Source: Nocardia pneumoniae NBRC 100136 (GTDB lineage Bacteria; Actinomycetota; Actinomycetes; Mycobacteriales; Mycobacteriaceae). Taken from it: a stretch of 64,000 nt of DNA. The notes beneath the pieces were generated by a model that had not been told where the DNA came from, did no database searches, and saw only the letters and a program-made list of their open reading frames with translations. The stretch spans positions 62,001-126,000 of the forward strand of contig NZ_BAGF01000151.1 of the NCBI RefSeq assembly GCF_000308755.1, given 5' to 3'. Position 1 is the stretch's first letter. The number at the start of each line of letters is the position of its first letter. Position numbers and translations under genes: made by a program. This document shows positions 8,901-17,562 of the stretch, piece after piece.

Positions 8901-10962
8901 CGTCGTCCAGCGACTGCGTCGCCGGCTGGAGCAGATCAGGGTCGTCACTCCGCAGGATTCCGAGGGCACTGCCAAGCGGATCTACGAGGTCGGCCGCAAT
9001 GTGGCCCCTGGCGCCGTCCTGCGCTCGCTCGGTATCGGCACCACAGTCAACGAAGTCGTCGGCTTGGTCGCCACCCGGTTTGTCATCGACCAGAACTTCC
9101 CGGTCCCTCGCCAGGGCACGAGTCTGGTCACCTGGATCAGCTTCGACGAGCATCACCGCTGGTTCGGTCGCGGCCAAAAAACGCGCGCCGATCTAGGCCG
9201 GTTCGTACTGACCATTCAGGATGACGGCACGATTCAGCTCGATGTCCTGGTTGTCGAGTCCAAGTTCCGCCAGACCTTCGACGTGGGCTCAGCCGAGGAA
9301 CAGCTCAATCGCACCACCGACTTGTGCGTGGATGCCTTCCGGTCGGATGGCGAGGCTCGTGATGACCGTCCCTTCTGGCTGGACGAGCTCGCGGCCGCGA
9401 TCACTCAGACCAGTGGCAGTGTCCTACAGCCCGCGGATCTTCCAGCCCGATTCATTATCGGAAGCGACGACCCCCGCCAGGTCGAGGCGAAAGTCCTTGA
9501 TGCCCTGCGCTCCGAGGACGTTCAGCTCGGTCGAGTCACCGGCGTTGCCGTGGCTATCTCCGCTGAGGACGAGCGGCTAGCCCCAGCGGTAAGCGACTTC
9601 GGCAGGCACACTCTGGTCAGGCTGAATAAGCGCGAGTTGCTGAATCTTATCGGCGCTCTGCGTGCCAACCAAGATCCCACGAATGCTGTTCCCCTTGTCG
9701 CCTTTGAGGATCGCATCCCCAACCCGGCTGTCTCCGACGCGGTCGTCAAGCCCGTCTCCGCAGATATTTCCGCCGAACTACCCACGACCGAAGTGCCGGC
9801 GGTATCTACCGAGATTTCCGGAGCGACACATTCGACAACCGCGCCGAGAACCATAGTGGGGCGTGACCCTGCTGCGCAGATAGACGATGCTCCTCTCGAT
9901 ACTCAGCGCGGCGCGCTCTCCGAGGAGGAGCTGAGGCTCCGATACAACAAGGTTCTCGACGTCTTCTCCCACCACAGGGTCACGGTAACGGCGCCGGATG
10001 TCGGCAAATGGCAAGAAGGGCCTGGCTTCTACATCTTCCGGTTTATCCCCAGTCCTGGGGTTACCGTGGACAAGTTGATCAATCGACGCGACGAAATCTT
10101 CCTGGCCCTGGAACTGCCTTCCGGGTTCAGCATTCGTACCCGCACCGACCGCGGCTCCGTACTTTTCGAGATCCCCAAGACCGACGACGAGAAGTACGGT
10201 GTTGACGCCAAGGCACTGTGGCAGCAGTGCCCAACAAATCCCGACAACCTCATCGCCCCACTGGGCGCTGACATCGAAGGCAACCCGGTCACCGTTGACC
10301 TGTCCTCTGCGGACTCACCGCACTTGTTGGTGGCTGGCACGACTGGATCAGGAAAGTCTGTCGCCCTGGATACGATCCTCAAGGGCCTGGTTCGGTACGA
10401 CAAGAATACCCTGCGGCTCCGCCTCGTCGATCCCAAGGGCACTGAGCTTGTCGACTTCGAGGATGACCCTCACCTTGATGGAATGATCGGTATAGACGCC
10501 GCCGACGCCATCGAGATTCTTGAGGAAACGGTCGAAGAGATGGCTGTGCGCTACGCCGACATGAAGGCGATCCGCACGCGCAAACTTGCCGAGTACAACG
10601 CCAAGGTTGATAAAGCCGACCGAAAACCATGGATTGCCATCGTCCTGGACGAGTACGCCGATCTGACAAGCGACCCTGACGAGAAGAAGCAAATCGAAGC
10701 GCTACTCAAGCGCCTGACACAGAAGGCTCGAGCTGCGGGCATCCATGTGATAGCGGCCACGCAGCGCCCAAGCGCGGACGTTATCTCGACGACCATCCGG
10801 TCCAATTTCCCCGCCCAGCTCGCCTTGCGGGTCAAGACCGCGACCGATAGCCGCATCATTCTGGACGAGACCGGAGCCGAAGCCCTGGCCGGACAGGGCG
10901 ATGCCTTCCTGCACACAGCCAAGGGCACCGTACGACTGCAGGTTGCCTATGATGGGAGCTGA
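5923..10962 (+). CDS. DptH-like HerA/FtsK-family ATPase, 1679 aa
   Basis: This very large protein has a long N-terminal region without recognised domains and a C-terminal HerA/FtsK-type ATPase. Walker A is GTTGSGKS near residue 1472, in an FtsK-style context (HLLVAGTTGSGKSVALDTIL). Walker B is IAIVLDEYAD near 1571. It is followed by the FtsK-like stretch HVIAATQRPSADV and by RSNFPAQLALRV. Such C-terminal pumps translocate DNA or drive nucleases. Size and domain position match DptH, the large component of the DptFGH restriction complex. GTG 5923 overlaps the preceding stop by four bases. A segment near residues 1100-1180 (including LDVLVVESKFRQ) could be a degenerate PD-(D/E)xK-like nuclease core; that is only a suggestion from the V-V-E-S-K pattern. 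Confidence 0.65.
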   Translation: MTDSSTQALGRFVADEALRKVTEITGARASLRVSGFDRPTVTEALRHVAQSQLRSPDRQVVVKVGTSKPIEGVPAEYLLDPQDQLTKWRNSGQGTAVLLFEWDESPDAQGLAAMNALDDAMILGDHHDADGQRGFDRLIAEAWREAGGSGTVPDVMASSLSEIWRATTDAEPRSLRRWAAFLVETARRVAAIPVRTPDAVYPEISAALPTLDLFPDRQLFTRPAALPARIKKNVSVSAFKQPTGKEITEDDLSDRIAETEFSEESLDHIGTDSDTVKTRMRNLVLNRNRGGSNPRDPRQLRGEHDLTLWLEVFEQKSKKVGLGQQIRQEIERTAPARVDEFDAMLIEDALDRGDQESAQRFLDEAPASEVDSLADLLSKRSRRRVEKLAFPNTQSVQDPLRALLRELTYFADEEEGSVVVGLEGNQAAGQWSRWLFAFLYARTLRDIQDSTGLRLSLDVKDCLLDLAKPPLPAEDEPFDPNTEWAPLRILIEIDGAAQRRFRWDPLGIPGQIALAAIIHGRRNPPGYASDLTFDTFLGKFNDPRQWQADESESVSTTHFADQLEQLKLKHFKRLSTGLDAGKISDYLDEWERVIREARAALVPNNAPDADLRAVVLTDVVRLADRRMMMLATHPLKLRWLARNYVETARNIGTALNSEGGLSLNQENEDLFFDAIDRISPHGTPAVLVGPGDTIAIPMRESAGHEEYAPVRYGGNESKDWLSSVDETAIDEMVRVITDYLTTYPHKLDGLRVLLLDRNGDPVLPLRVAKQMRAKNPQLKVDLVVLAPQANHHEIIQGFDLQFSGAEMSEDSFLPDVQLILRAWEPDQEADLSGLEDTIDLALAPALFGAQTSINESTKKESLSGSFNSWKHPASHSLAQTSENVVRALLPETADEALESWSTMCVRYHRDSPVARESVDGIDYFEMQVRFDQHLDLFAKLHDVAHWVVTLDSFIGREQIDALRNRPDVILVKPNVGKNESYTLIVSSQTGQQFVVQRLRRRLEQIRVVTPQDSEGTAKRIYEVGRNVAPGAVLRSLGIGTTVNEVVGLVATRFVIDQNFPVPRQGTSLVTWISFDEHHRWFGRGQKTRADLGRFVLTIQDDGTIQLDVLVVESKFRQTFDVGSAEEQLNRTTDLCVDAFRSDGEARDDRPFWLDELAAAITQTSGSVLQPADLPARFIIGSDDPRQVEAKVLDALRSEDVQLGRVTGVAVAISAEDERLAPAVSDFGRHTLVRLNKRELLNLIGALRANQDPTNAVPLVAFEDRIPNPAVSDAVVKPVSADISAELPTTEVPAVSTEISGATHSTTAPRTIVGRDPAAQIDDAPLDTQRGALSEEELRLRYNKVLDVFSHHRVTVTAPDVGKWQEGPGFYIFRFIPSPGVTVDKLINRRDEIFLALELPSGFSIRTRTDRGSVLFEIPKTDDEKYGVDAKALWQQCPTNPDNLIAPLGADIEGNPVTVDLSSADSPHLLVAGTTGSGKSVALDTILKGLVRYDKNTLRLRLVDPKGTELVDFEDDPHLDGMIGIDAADAIEILEETVEEMAVRYADMKAIRTRKLAEYNAKVDKADRKPWIAIVLDEYADLTSDPDEKKQIEALLKRLTQKARAAGIHVIAATQRPSADVISTTIRSNFPAQLALRVKTATDSRIILDETGAEALAGQGDAFLHTAKGTVRLQVAYDGS

Positions 10963-11904
10963 CCCGGCCTCGTCGTACGGTTGATGCGGATCGGCTGTGA
11001 GTCAGTCGATCACGCGCCGCCCCTCGTAGAGATACGTGCACCATGTCCGTCGATGCTTAATCCACATGGTGAAAGCTGTTCAGGAATCATGTGCTGTCGA
11101 TTTGCCCGAGATGCGGCCTTCTGCAGGCTCGATCAACGTGGGTTCGATGAGCGAACCTGGTTCAGTTGTCAGTGAGCCCAATGCTGCGCGTTCGGTGGTT
11201 ACACACGGCGGACGGCAGGTGAACGCCGATGTCGATGGCGCACCATTCGTGACGCTGTGGCTGGCACGAAGGCTCCGCCGCCGCGACTGTGCGCGGTTTG
11301 TGTTGGTTGGGTGCGACAGAACATGTCCGAACCGGACCACGTTCAGTCCGATGACCTCGGTAAACCTCGTCAAGGTGGATTTGCCTTGAAGATCTTGACC
11401 GTGCCGTGGCGAGCGTCGGATGATCAGGATCTGACAGTGGTGATGGTCACCGCCCGCCGTGAACGATGCCCGGTTGACCCAGGTCGGTCGACCAGCCGGT
11501 CCAGCGCAGTCGGAGCTGGTGCTGTCGGATTCCCCGATCATCTTCGAGCCGATCAGCGGTGCCAGCTGCAGGCACGGTCACCCTTGGTGCCGACTTAATC
11601 GAGTTCGGCACTGCCGCGCAGGGCGGTCCGTGCGATTTGCAATCCGTGACTGATCGACCGGTGAACGGTGGTGTGACCTCGGCTGCTTGGAGAAGACTTT
11701 CGCAGTCTTTGATGCGGGCTTCTGTCGGCTCTGGATGGCACCGATTGCGGGGTCGAGAGTCCTTATGATGCTCCGCGCGCCGACTGTGCCAAGGCCGATC
11801 TTGATGCGGTGCGGCTCGCGACGGTCACGGCTTCAGTCCGCAGTAGAGAGAGACTAACAAGGCTCCATTGTCATCCCCAGCAGGGCTGATCCTTATCTCA
11901 TATA
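10963..11904. other. Gene-poor gap between the cassette and the NACHT gene
   Basis: Here 942 bp separate the convergent DptH-like and NACHT genes. Short ORFs exist on both strands, but none has a recognisable product, a good ribosome-binding site or consistent codon use. No clear terminator hairpin, tRNA or insertion-sequence end was found. It may be decayed DNA. Confidence 0.4.
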
Positions 11905-14900
11905 CTAGTTGTGTCTGTCGAAAGGGTTGTCTTCGCTCAAGATTGGGCGTGTCTCCTCCCCGCAGTTCCGGCAAGTCGTGGAGTCGACGGGTTGTCCGGT
12001 GGAACCACACTCAATACAGGACCAGTATTCGGCTGGCCGGACCAGCGCGGCGTTGAGAACCTCCTCGGCATCAATAACAAGTTCTTCCTCATGGAACTCA
12101 AGATGCTGGAGGATTGCATCACGAACGGTAAGATCCGGATCACAAGCCAGTGATTCCAATTCGCTGCGCCACTCGGCGGCGCCTTCACAAGCCACACGAT
12201 GAGTGAGACTGTATAACACACCCCACCGTATCCCTGGGGCACAGGAATCTCGGTGCTCGGAGATCGCATCTGGGTCGAGTTTGCAGATCAGAGCCGACAA
12301 TGCCGCCGACGCCTCGTCGAATTCACCAGTGTCGATGCCGACCAACCGAGACCGGACAGCACCAGCAACCGCAGCGGGACTTCCGCTTCCCAGCCGCTGA
12401 AGCACGACACCCGCCACGTAAAGCGCGAGCGGGTCATCGGACAACGCCACGGAGACGATCCGTTCGAGCGCTTGTTGGCGATGGCCGCCTTCGTCACCGC
12501 TCATGTCGATAGAGTACGGCAAATCCAGCTTCGCCCATTCAGCCCCATTCCCGTAGAGGACGGCATCCCACTGGTAGTCGATGACGGTTTCATTGTCGGT
12601 ATTAACGGACAGGAGTTCGGCGCACGACACTGCTGAGCTCGACAGCTCCTGCTGTGTGATCCCCGCGACGGAGGCAATGTCACGGAGTAGACGCACGAAG
12701 CTGCTCAGCCCCTGCTTGACGATGTCATCGATTACACCGGGCATTACCTGGTGAAGGTTCGCTATCCGTAGTACATCTACAAATACGTCTAATGACCAGT
12801 CACCAGAGTCAGGTGTTGCCGCTGCGGACTCGGCCAACGTGTCTATGACCCGGGCTAATGCCGCGGCATCGCGACGAAACGCCGTAGGCAAGCCCTGCTG
12901 TGATTGAGCCGCAGCCGAGCCCGGAGGTAGGCGCGCTTGGTCGGCGGCCAACATATCAACGTGCAACATAGCGTGTTCGTTCAAGACCAGTGGCGAAGCA
13001 CGTGCCATCTCCACGATGTCGAGATCGAAGTCGGCGGCCGCGAGCACCTCGGCAGCCTTGAGCAATGCGAAACCAGGCTCGATCTTCCACTCCAGGTCGC
13101 TGACCTCGACACCGCGTTCGGGTGGTTCGTTGACTGTCATCACCCTATGAAAGGCAGCCACTCGCCATGCGACGTCGTCCGGGTCAAGAGATCCCGCAGT
13201 TCGCACCCCTGGCAGATCCAGCGTCAACTGGTCAGAATCTCTGATACCCCACTCGTAGGCCGCGATCGCTTCGGCAATGGCAGCCCAGACCGGAGGTAAC
13301 CGCCACTGCACAGCCGACCGTACAGTGTCTTGCCGTTGAGGCGGTATCGGAAGGTGAGCGAGCAGCAAAGCGACCGATACGAACCGCTGGTTTCTCATAT
13401 CGAAAACGCTCGCGATGAGCGTGTTGATCAATGCATGTAAGCAGTCGGCGAACCTGGAGGGATGTCTGCGGAAAGCCGTCCCGAGTACCAGTGCGGCGGG
13501 GAGGTCTCCTTCCTTGGTGGCCATATGCACTACCAGCTCGGAAACTTCCGGATCAAACGCGACAACGAACTGCACGATCTCCTTCTTCGCAGGATTGCTG
13601 AGCAGTTCCCGGATCCGCGCTTCCTTTGAACCCTTGTCCATCGTCGATATCCGGATTGCCCGGCCGAGTTCGAGGAGCAGCCTCGTGCGAGCAGTGACCA
13701 CGGCATATGGACCACCAGCGACGAACAAGCCAGCGTCATCCCACATCTGCAACAGTCGTCGTGCGCTGGTCCGCGCAAGACCTCGTGGTAACCCGTAGTC
13801 GGCCTCCAGATGATCGGCGACCGTTCCAACCAATGATTCGATGCGTGCGCCGTCGTTATCGATTTGGTCTGTGACCAGAGAAAACGTGGAGTTGAAAGCG
13901 TCTGCAGAAGAACCGCGGTCAGGTAGACCAGGCAACGCGTCGGGCCCTTGGCGTCGCACTCCAGCTTCCCATTGGAGCCACACAGACTCCACCACCGATC
14001 GAAGTGCATGAGCATTATCGGACGGAAGGTCGTTGATCCGGCTTCCGGCGGCGACGGCGGCAATGTGGATCGCAAACAACGGGATGTCCATCATTTCCCA
14101 GAAATCACCGACCGCTGTATTCAGCCACTGCAGGCGTTTGTCCAACCACACGCCAGCGTCGTCGCCCAAGTCTGGCCGTCCAGACCAGTCAGCTGCCGAC
14201 AGCAGCACACGCACAACGGTTTCGTTCAGGTCAAACGGCGGCCCGAGCACGGCTTCTGTGAGGCCAAGGACACTGGCACTGGCATAGGCAGTATCCCGAC
14301 TGGACACGATCACATGCAGATCGTCATGAACGGTGTCGAGCCACACCTTCAGCGCCCGCACGACGTCATGCCGAATCTCGCCGGTCTCGTCGAGCGCATC
14401 CAACATGACGAGTGCGCGTCCGTCTCGCATCTGCGCGATCGCTTCGCCTCTCACCAGATCCGCCGCCGCTGCATCGAGTGTGGGGATGTCCATCGCGTCG
14501 ATCAAGACGTGGTCGGCAATCTGAATCTCCCGCTCATTCTTTAACCGATCCGCAAGCTTTCCAAGCCGCACCAGAATCGGCATCGGTGCGCCAGCATGGC
14601 CGATAGTGGCAGCGGCGAGGTGGACCAACGCCGTCGTCTTTCCGACTCCCGGTCCGCCCAGGAGCAGCAGGCGTGCGACGCGACGCGCCAACACAGTTAG
14701 CGGGACAAACTTGTAGGCATCGGCGGTGTGATACGGCCTGTCGACAAAACTGGGGCAGTAGACGCGAAGGTTGTCCAACAACCGAGGCACCGGAAGTGAC
14801 GGGACGTCGAGCGGTAGCCCAGGCACCACTAAAGCCGCGGCCCGATCACGCATCGCCGTCCGATACATTGCCAGCGCTGCCCTGGTCGAGGCCGGAATCG

Positions 14901-15735
14901 ACCTGACCGGAAGCAGACCAGCACTGGCGAGAAGCTCCCGCGCCTGATTGATGTCGAGCCCGGACCTCAACATCGCCTGGCTACAGATCTTGTCCCGCAG
15001 CAGCGCAAACGCGGCCCGCCCCTTGTCGTAGCCGCCAAAAACCGATCCCAGCATCGTGCACGCCGCTACGACCGCAGGAGAATCATCGCTGGCACCATCG
15101 GCGTGCCAGATCACGCAACGACGCAGGATTTCGTCGCGCACCCTCAGTTCGTCCCCCTCCGGACTCCCATTGATAATCTCGCTTGTGAAAGCGTCGAAAG
15201 CAGCCTGCTCCTTCGCGCTGAGCACTTGCGCATACCGGTCACGCGAACGAGCCAAAGCCTTGTTCAGGTCATCAAGCGTCGTGGACGAATGCGCGGTGCA
15301 CAGCACCAACGCGTCGTCCTGCGTTCCCCCCTGGACTACAGCGCTGATCCACTGCTCAAGGGCGCCAAGCAGCGCGCGCTTCGTATTGCGGTCGGCTTTT
15401 GCCTGGACATAGCTGCGCTGTCCAGCCTCGCTGACCACCAGCAGGTCGTCGACCGGATGATCGACCTCCATCTGAACGCTGAACGGTACGGCATCGGCAA
15501 CCGTAGATGCCGAGTTAGCGAACACCGGTAACAACGGGGTCCGGCACAGGCCATGGACAACAACAATTGCCGCGATGCCAGCGCGGTGGACAGACCCAAC
15601 TTCGGCACCCGCACCGCCGATAGGGCCTCGCAGGCTGGCCAATGCTCCCCCGCTTTGTTGTCTCGGTACAAACGCACCCGACTCTATCGCCTCGGTACGA
15701 CAAGTCGATCGGCCGCGATTGAGCCCGTCTGGCAA
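11905..15735 (-). CDS. NACHT/STAND NTPase with nuclease-like N-terminus and C-terminal zinc ribbon
   Basis: This protein of about 1276 residues looks like an antiviral STAND ATPase. Near residue 358 it has Walker A (LLLGGPGVGKTTALVHLA) and near 443 the NACHT Walker B signature MLDALDETG, followed by the sensor-like VIVSSRDTAY. Before this, about residues 90-130 read DDLLVVSEAGQRSYVQAKAD, resembling the D...QxK core of Cap4/Mrr-like PD-(D/E)xK nuclease domains that serve as effectors in similar proteins. The middle and C-terminal 700 residues are helical and repeat-like, suiting a sensor. The extreme C-terminus has a CxxC...CxxC zinc ribbon (CIECG and CRNCG). The frame opens at a TTG (15735); other TTG starts downstream, e.g. 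15642, are possible. The gene converges on the DptFGH-like cassette and belongs to the same island. The trigger is unknown. Confidence 0.75.
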   Translation of the reverse strand: MPDGLNRGRSTCRTEAIESGAFVPRQQSGGALASLRGPIGGAGAEVGSVHRAGIAAIVVVHGLCRTPLLPVFANSASTVADAVPFSVQMEVDHPVDDLLVVSEAGQRSYVQAKADRNTKRALLGALEQWISAVVQGGTQDDALVLCTAHSSTTLDDLNKALARSRDRYAQVLSAKEQAAFDAFTSEIINGSPEGDELRVRDEILRRCVIWHADGASDDSPAVVAACTMLGSVFGGYDKGRAAFALLRDKICSQAMLRSGLDINQARELLASAGLLPVRSIPASTRAALAMYRTAMRDRAAALVVPGLPLDVPSLPVPRLLDNLRVYCPSFVDRPYHTADAYKFVPLTVLARRVARLLLLGGPGVGKTTALVHLAAATIGHAGAPMPILVRLGKLADRLKNEREIQIADHVLIDAMDIPTLDAAAADLVRGEAIAQMRDGRALVMLDALDETGEIRHDVVRALKVWLDTVHDDLHVIVSSRDTAYASASVLGLTEAVLGPPFDLNETVVRVLLSAADWSGRPDLGDDAGVWLDKRLQWLNTAVGDFWEMMDIPLFAIHIAAVAAGSRINDLPSDNAHALRSVVESVWLQWEAGVRRQGPDALPGLPDRGSSADAFNSTFSLVTDQIDNDGARIESLVGTVADHLEADYGLPRGLARTSARRLLQMWDDAGLFVAGGPYAVVTARTRLLLELGRAIRISTMDKGSKEARIRELLSNPAKKEIVQFVVAFDPEVSELVVHMATKEGDLPAALVLGTAFRRHPSRFADCLHALINTLIASVFDMRNQRFVSVALLLAHLPIPPQRQDTVRSAVQWRLPPVWAAIAEAIAAYEWGIRDSDQLTLDLPGVRTAGSLDPDDVAWRVAAFHRVMTVNEPPERGVEVSDLEWKIEPGFALLKAAEVLAAADFDLDIVEMARASPLVLNEHAMLHVDMLAADQARLPPGSAAAQSQQGLPTAFRRDAAALARVIDTLAESAAATPDSGDWSLDVFVDVLRIANLHQVMPGVIDDIVKQGLSSFVRLLRDIASVAGITQQELSSSAVSCAELLSVNTDNETVIDYQWDAVLYGNGAEWAKLDLPYSIDMSGDEGGHRQQALERIVSVALSDDPLALYVAGVVLQRLGSGSPAAVAGAVRSRLVGIDTGEFDEASAALSALICKLDPDAISEHRDSCAPGIRWGVLYSLTHRVACEGAAEWRSELESLACDPDLTVRDAILQHLEFHEEELVIDAEEVLNAALVRPAEYWSCIECGSTGQPVDSTTCRNCGEETRPILSEDNPFDRHN

Positions 15736-16097
15736 GCGGCGTGTCGTGTGGTCACGAAGTCCGCCCGCGTTCGAGCTTCGCTCACAGCTGGAAATCGGCT
15801 GCGATCACCAGCCGCCCACCCAAAACCGCTGGTCGCCCCCCGTTTCCGTACTCGACACGCCTCACCCTGGGCACGACGGATACGGGAAATGGTCAACCAA
15901 TCCGTGCAGGCGCACCACAATCGCCAGGTCGGGTACGTCCCGCGATGACCAGGCGTGCAGGTTGCCCACGTTTTACGTCCCTGCCGGTGGAACGAACTTG
16001 CGACAGCATCCAGAGGTCAACCGCCGACGACCAGCAGTTTCTGCCGGTGCAGCACGTGTGCGTAGTGGTCGACTCCCCCTCCGGACACTGTTTTGTC

Positions 16098-16137
16098 ATG
16101 CATCCTCCGCAATTCTGCAGAGGATGCATTCTTTTTT
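16098..16137 (+). terminator. Intrinsic terminator without an assigned upstream gene
   Basis: The arms ATGCATCCTC and GAGGATGCAT pair perfectly, with a further inner GCA/TGC pairing around a four-base loop. They are followed by TTC and six T residues on the + strand. This is the only classic hairpin-plus-U-tract terminator I saw in the window. No protein-coding gene on the + strand leads into it, so a short RNA transcribed from the region upstream of the NACHT gene is possible. Confidence 0.65.
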
Positions 16138-16552
16138 GGGCTCTGGACGGTGTCCGGAGCGGGTCCGGACACGGTCGATCTGCAAATTTGCGCAGGTGGC
16201 CCGTTAAAAGGCGTAATCGGTAACATCGGTGAGTGAGGGGTTCGGTGGTCGCGGATCGGTGCGGCAATCGAAGCGCGGATCGCTCCAGTGGAGCTGGCGC
16301 CTTCGCTACCGGGTGCCTCGCGGGGGTGTCTGTGGGCTTCTCACTGGTAGCCGGTAAGGCGTCGGAGTGCGCCTATGGACAAGAGTTGGATGGGTCCGAC
16401 GGGACGGCGCTGCGGTCACCGCGGTATAGGGCGGGGTCCGGGTTGGGCTGTCGGTGTATGGCTGCGGGTCCGTGTTGCGTCTGCTGCTTGCCGTCGCGGC
16501 GGTCTGTGCGGCAGCCTTTGTCCTTGAAGGCGTCTACTGAAGCCGAATAGCG

Positions 16553-16676
16553 ACCAGTGGGGTGCCTTTCGGCTGAAAAGTCACCCAGCGTGGGTGCCTT
16601 TTTATCTATCGACAGAGAAAAGGCACCCACGCTGGGTGCATTCCACCGAAAAGTCGTACAACGTGGGTGCCCTTTT
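16553..16676. repeat. Cluster of direct and inverted 17-29 bp repeats
   Basis: Two direct copies, 16575-16603 and 16648-16676, share GAAAAGTC, then CGTGGGTGCC, then a T-run, and match at about 24 of 29 positions. A partial copy lies at 16553-16569. An inverted copy at 16618-16638 forms a perfect 21-bp stem with 16582-16602 around a 15-base loop. The unit is unlike coding DNA, although both strands read through it. It could be a MITE, a transposon end, an iteron set or a binding array for a mobile-element protein. Confidence 0.6.
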
Positions 16677-16974
16677 GATATTGACGCGCAGGGTATTCGT
16701 TTTGAATGCTTGAAGCACGCCGACGTCGATCGGTTGGGACGCCATAAGTATCGTCGGAAGGCGGTGTAGCATGTTGTAAGAGCTTGTGCCGCAATTGCTT
16801 TGCGTCGGGTGGATTGTTCCTGCTCAGGGGTTGGTGTCATCGTCATGGGAGAGGAGACACGGGTGACCTGGGCTGAGCTGTGAAACAGCGGCAGAGGTCC
16901 GGTCGTGGCGATGGTGAACGCGATGTCGGCGCGGCAGCGGATCGTTTGCAGGGTTTAGAAGGAGTAATCGAAGC

Positions 16975-17562
16975 GTGGACAGTATTTCTGGCGGTCTGCC
17001 ATTCAGCCCGGTGGGGGCAAACGGGGGTATCGCGGAAACCGAGTCGATGTCCTCGACGCCCGGATCACGGTCTGGTGTCGTAGGCGGTGATAGAGACGTC
17101 AGCGGCCAGATCGACCGAGCAGATGGCGTCGTGGACGCTTCGCCGGAGCCCCAGAGCGCCCTGGTGGCCGGGATTCCGTTCGCCTTCCCTCCCGTCGAGT
17201 TACCCGTGCCGCCGAAGGGTGAGTTCACCTGTGCCACGACAACGATCGATCCCGCGGGCCGGTTGGGTGACCGGTCGGTGATGAAAAGGCTCGGCTGGAG
17301 TGCCGGTCAACCGGTGTCGATCGAGCCCAGCCAGGGGCTGCTGCGTATCACTCGCGTTGGCGAGAGCGAGTCCTTGGTGGCGGCGAACGGCTATGTGTTC
17401 CTCCCGATCTCAGCACGCCGCGCTTCGCGTCTGCGTGTCGGCGAGCGGGTTCTGATGGCTGGTGGGCTGGAGTGCGATGTTCTCGTCATCTGCCCTCTTC
17501 GGGCGGTCGGTGCGGCGTTGTGGTCGTATCGACCGGATCTGTTCGAGGGTGTTGTCGTATGA
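16975..17562 (+). CDS. AbrB/SpoVT-like transcription-factor-fold protein beside a recombinase
   Basis: The 195-residue ORF has a disordered N-terminal half, so the true start may be one of the later ATGs. Its C-terminal half contains GEFTCATTTIDPAGRLGDRS, then KRLGWSAGQPVSIE, then YVFLPISARRASRLRVGERVLMAG. This two-hairpin pattern is typical of AbrB/MazE swapped-hairpin DNA-binding proteins. Its stop overlaps the start of the recombinase-like gene (ATGA), so the two are translationally coupled. Such pairs are common in actinobacterial mobile elements, where the small protein may regulate or assist recombination. The family call is from pattern and context, not from a search. Confidence 0.6.
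   Translation: MDSISGGLPFSPVGANGGIAETESMSSTPGSRSGVVGGDRDVSGQIDRADGVVDASPEPQSALVAGIPFAFPPVELPVPPKGEFTCATTTIDPAGRLGDRSVMKRLGWSAGQPVSIEPSQGLLRITRVGESESLVAANGYVFLPISARRASRLRVGERVLMAGGLECDVLVICPLRAVGAALWSYRPDLFEGVVV

Larger units (their letters stand above)
15736..16974. other. Non-coding or decayed stretch with a terminator and palindromic repeats
   Basis: No ORF in these 1.2 kb has a recognisable product on either strand. The stretch contains an intrinsic terminator without an obvious gene (16098-16137), a small GTGTCCGGA/TCCGGACAC hairpin (16150-16172) and a cluster of related palindromic repeats (16553-16676). These are listed separately. Confidence 0.5.

Noticed and set aside
11257..11598. 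Overlapping frames of about 110-150 codons on both strands between the DptH-like and NACHT genes.
   Set aside because: No ribosome-binding site, motif or consistent codon bias supports either strand.
16553..16676. CRISPR array.
   Set aside because: Copies are few, partly inverted and closely spaced without unique spacers of constant length, and no cas genes are present.
16373..16846. 157-codon frame on the - strand across the repeat cluster, with repeated APxxGAF/APTLGDF peptides.
   Set aside because: The peptide repeats are a direct result of the DNA palindromes, and both strands read similarly; there is no sign of selection for protein.
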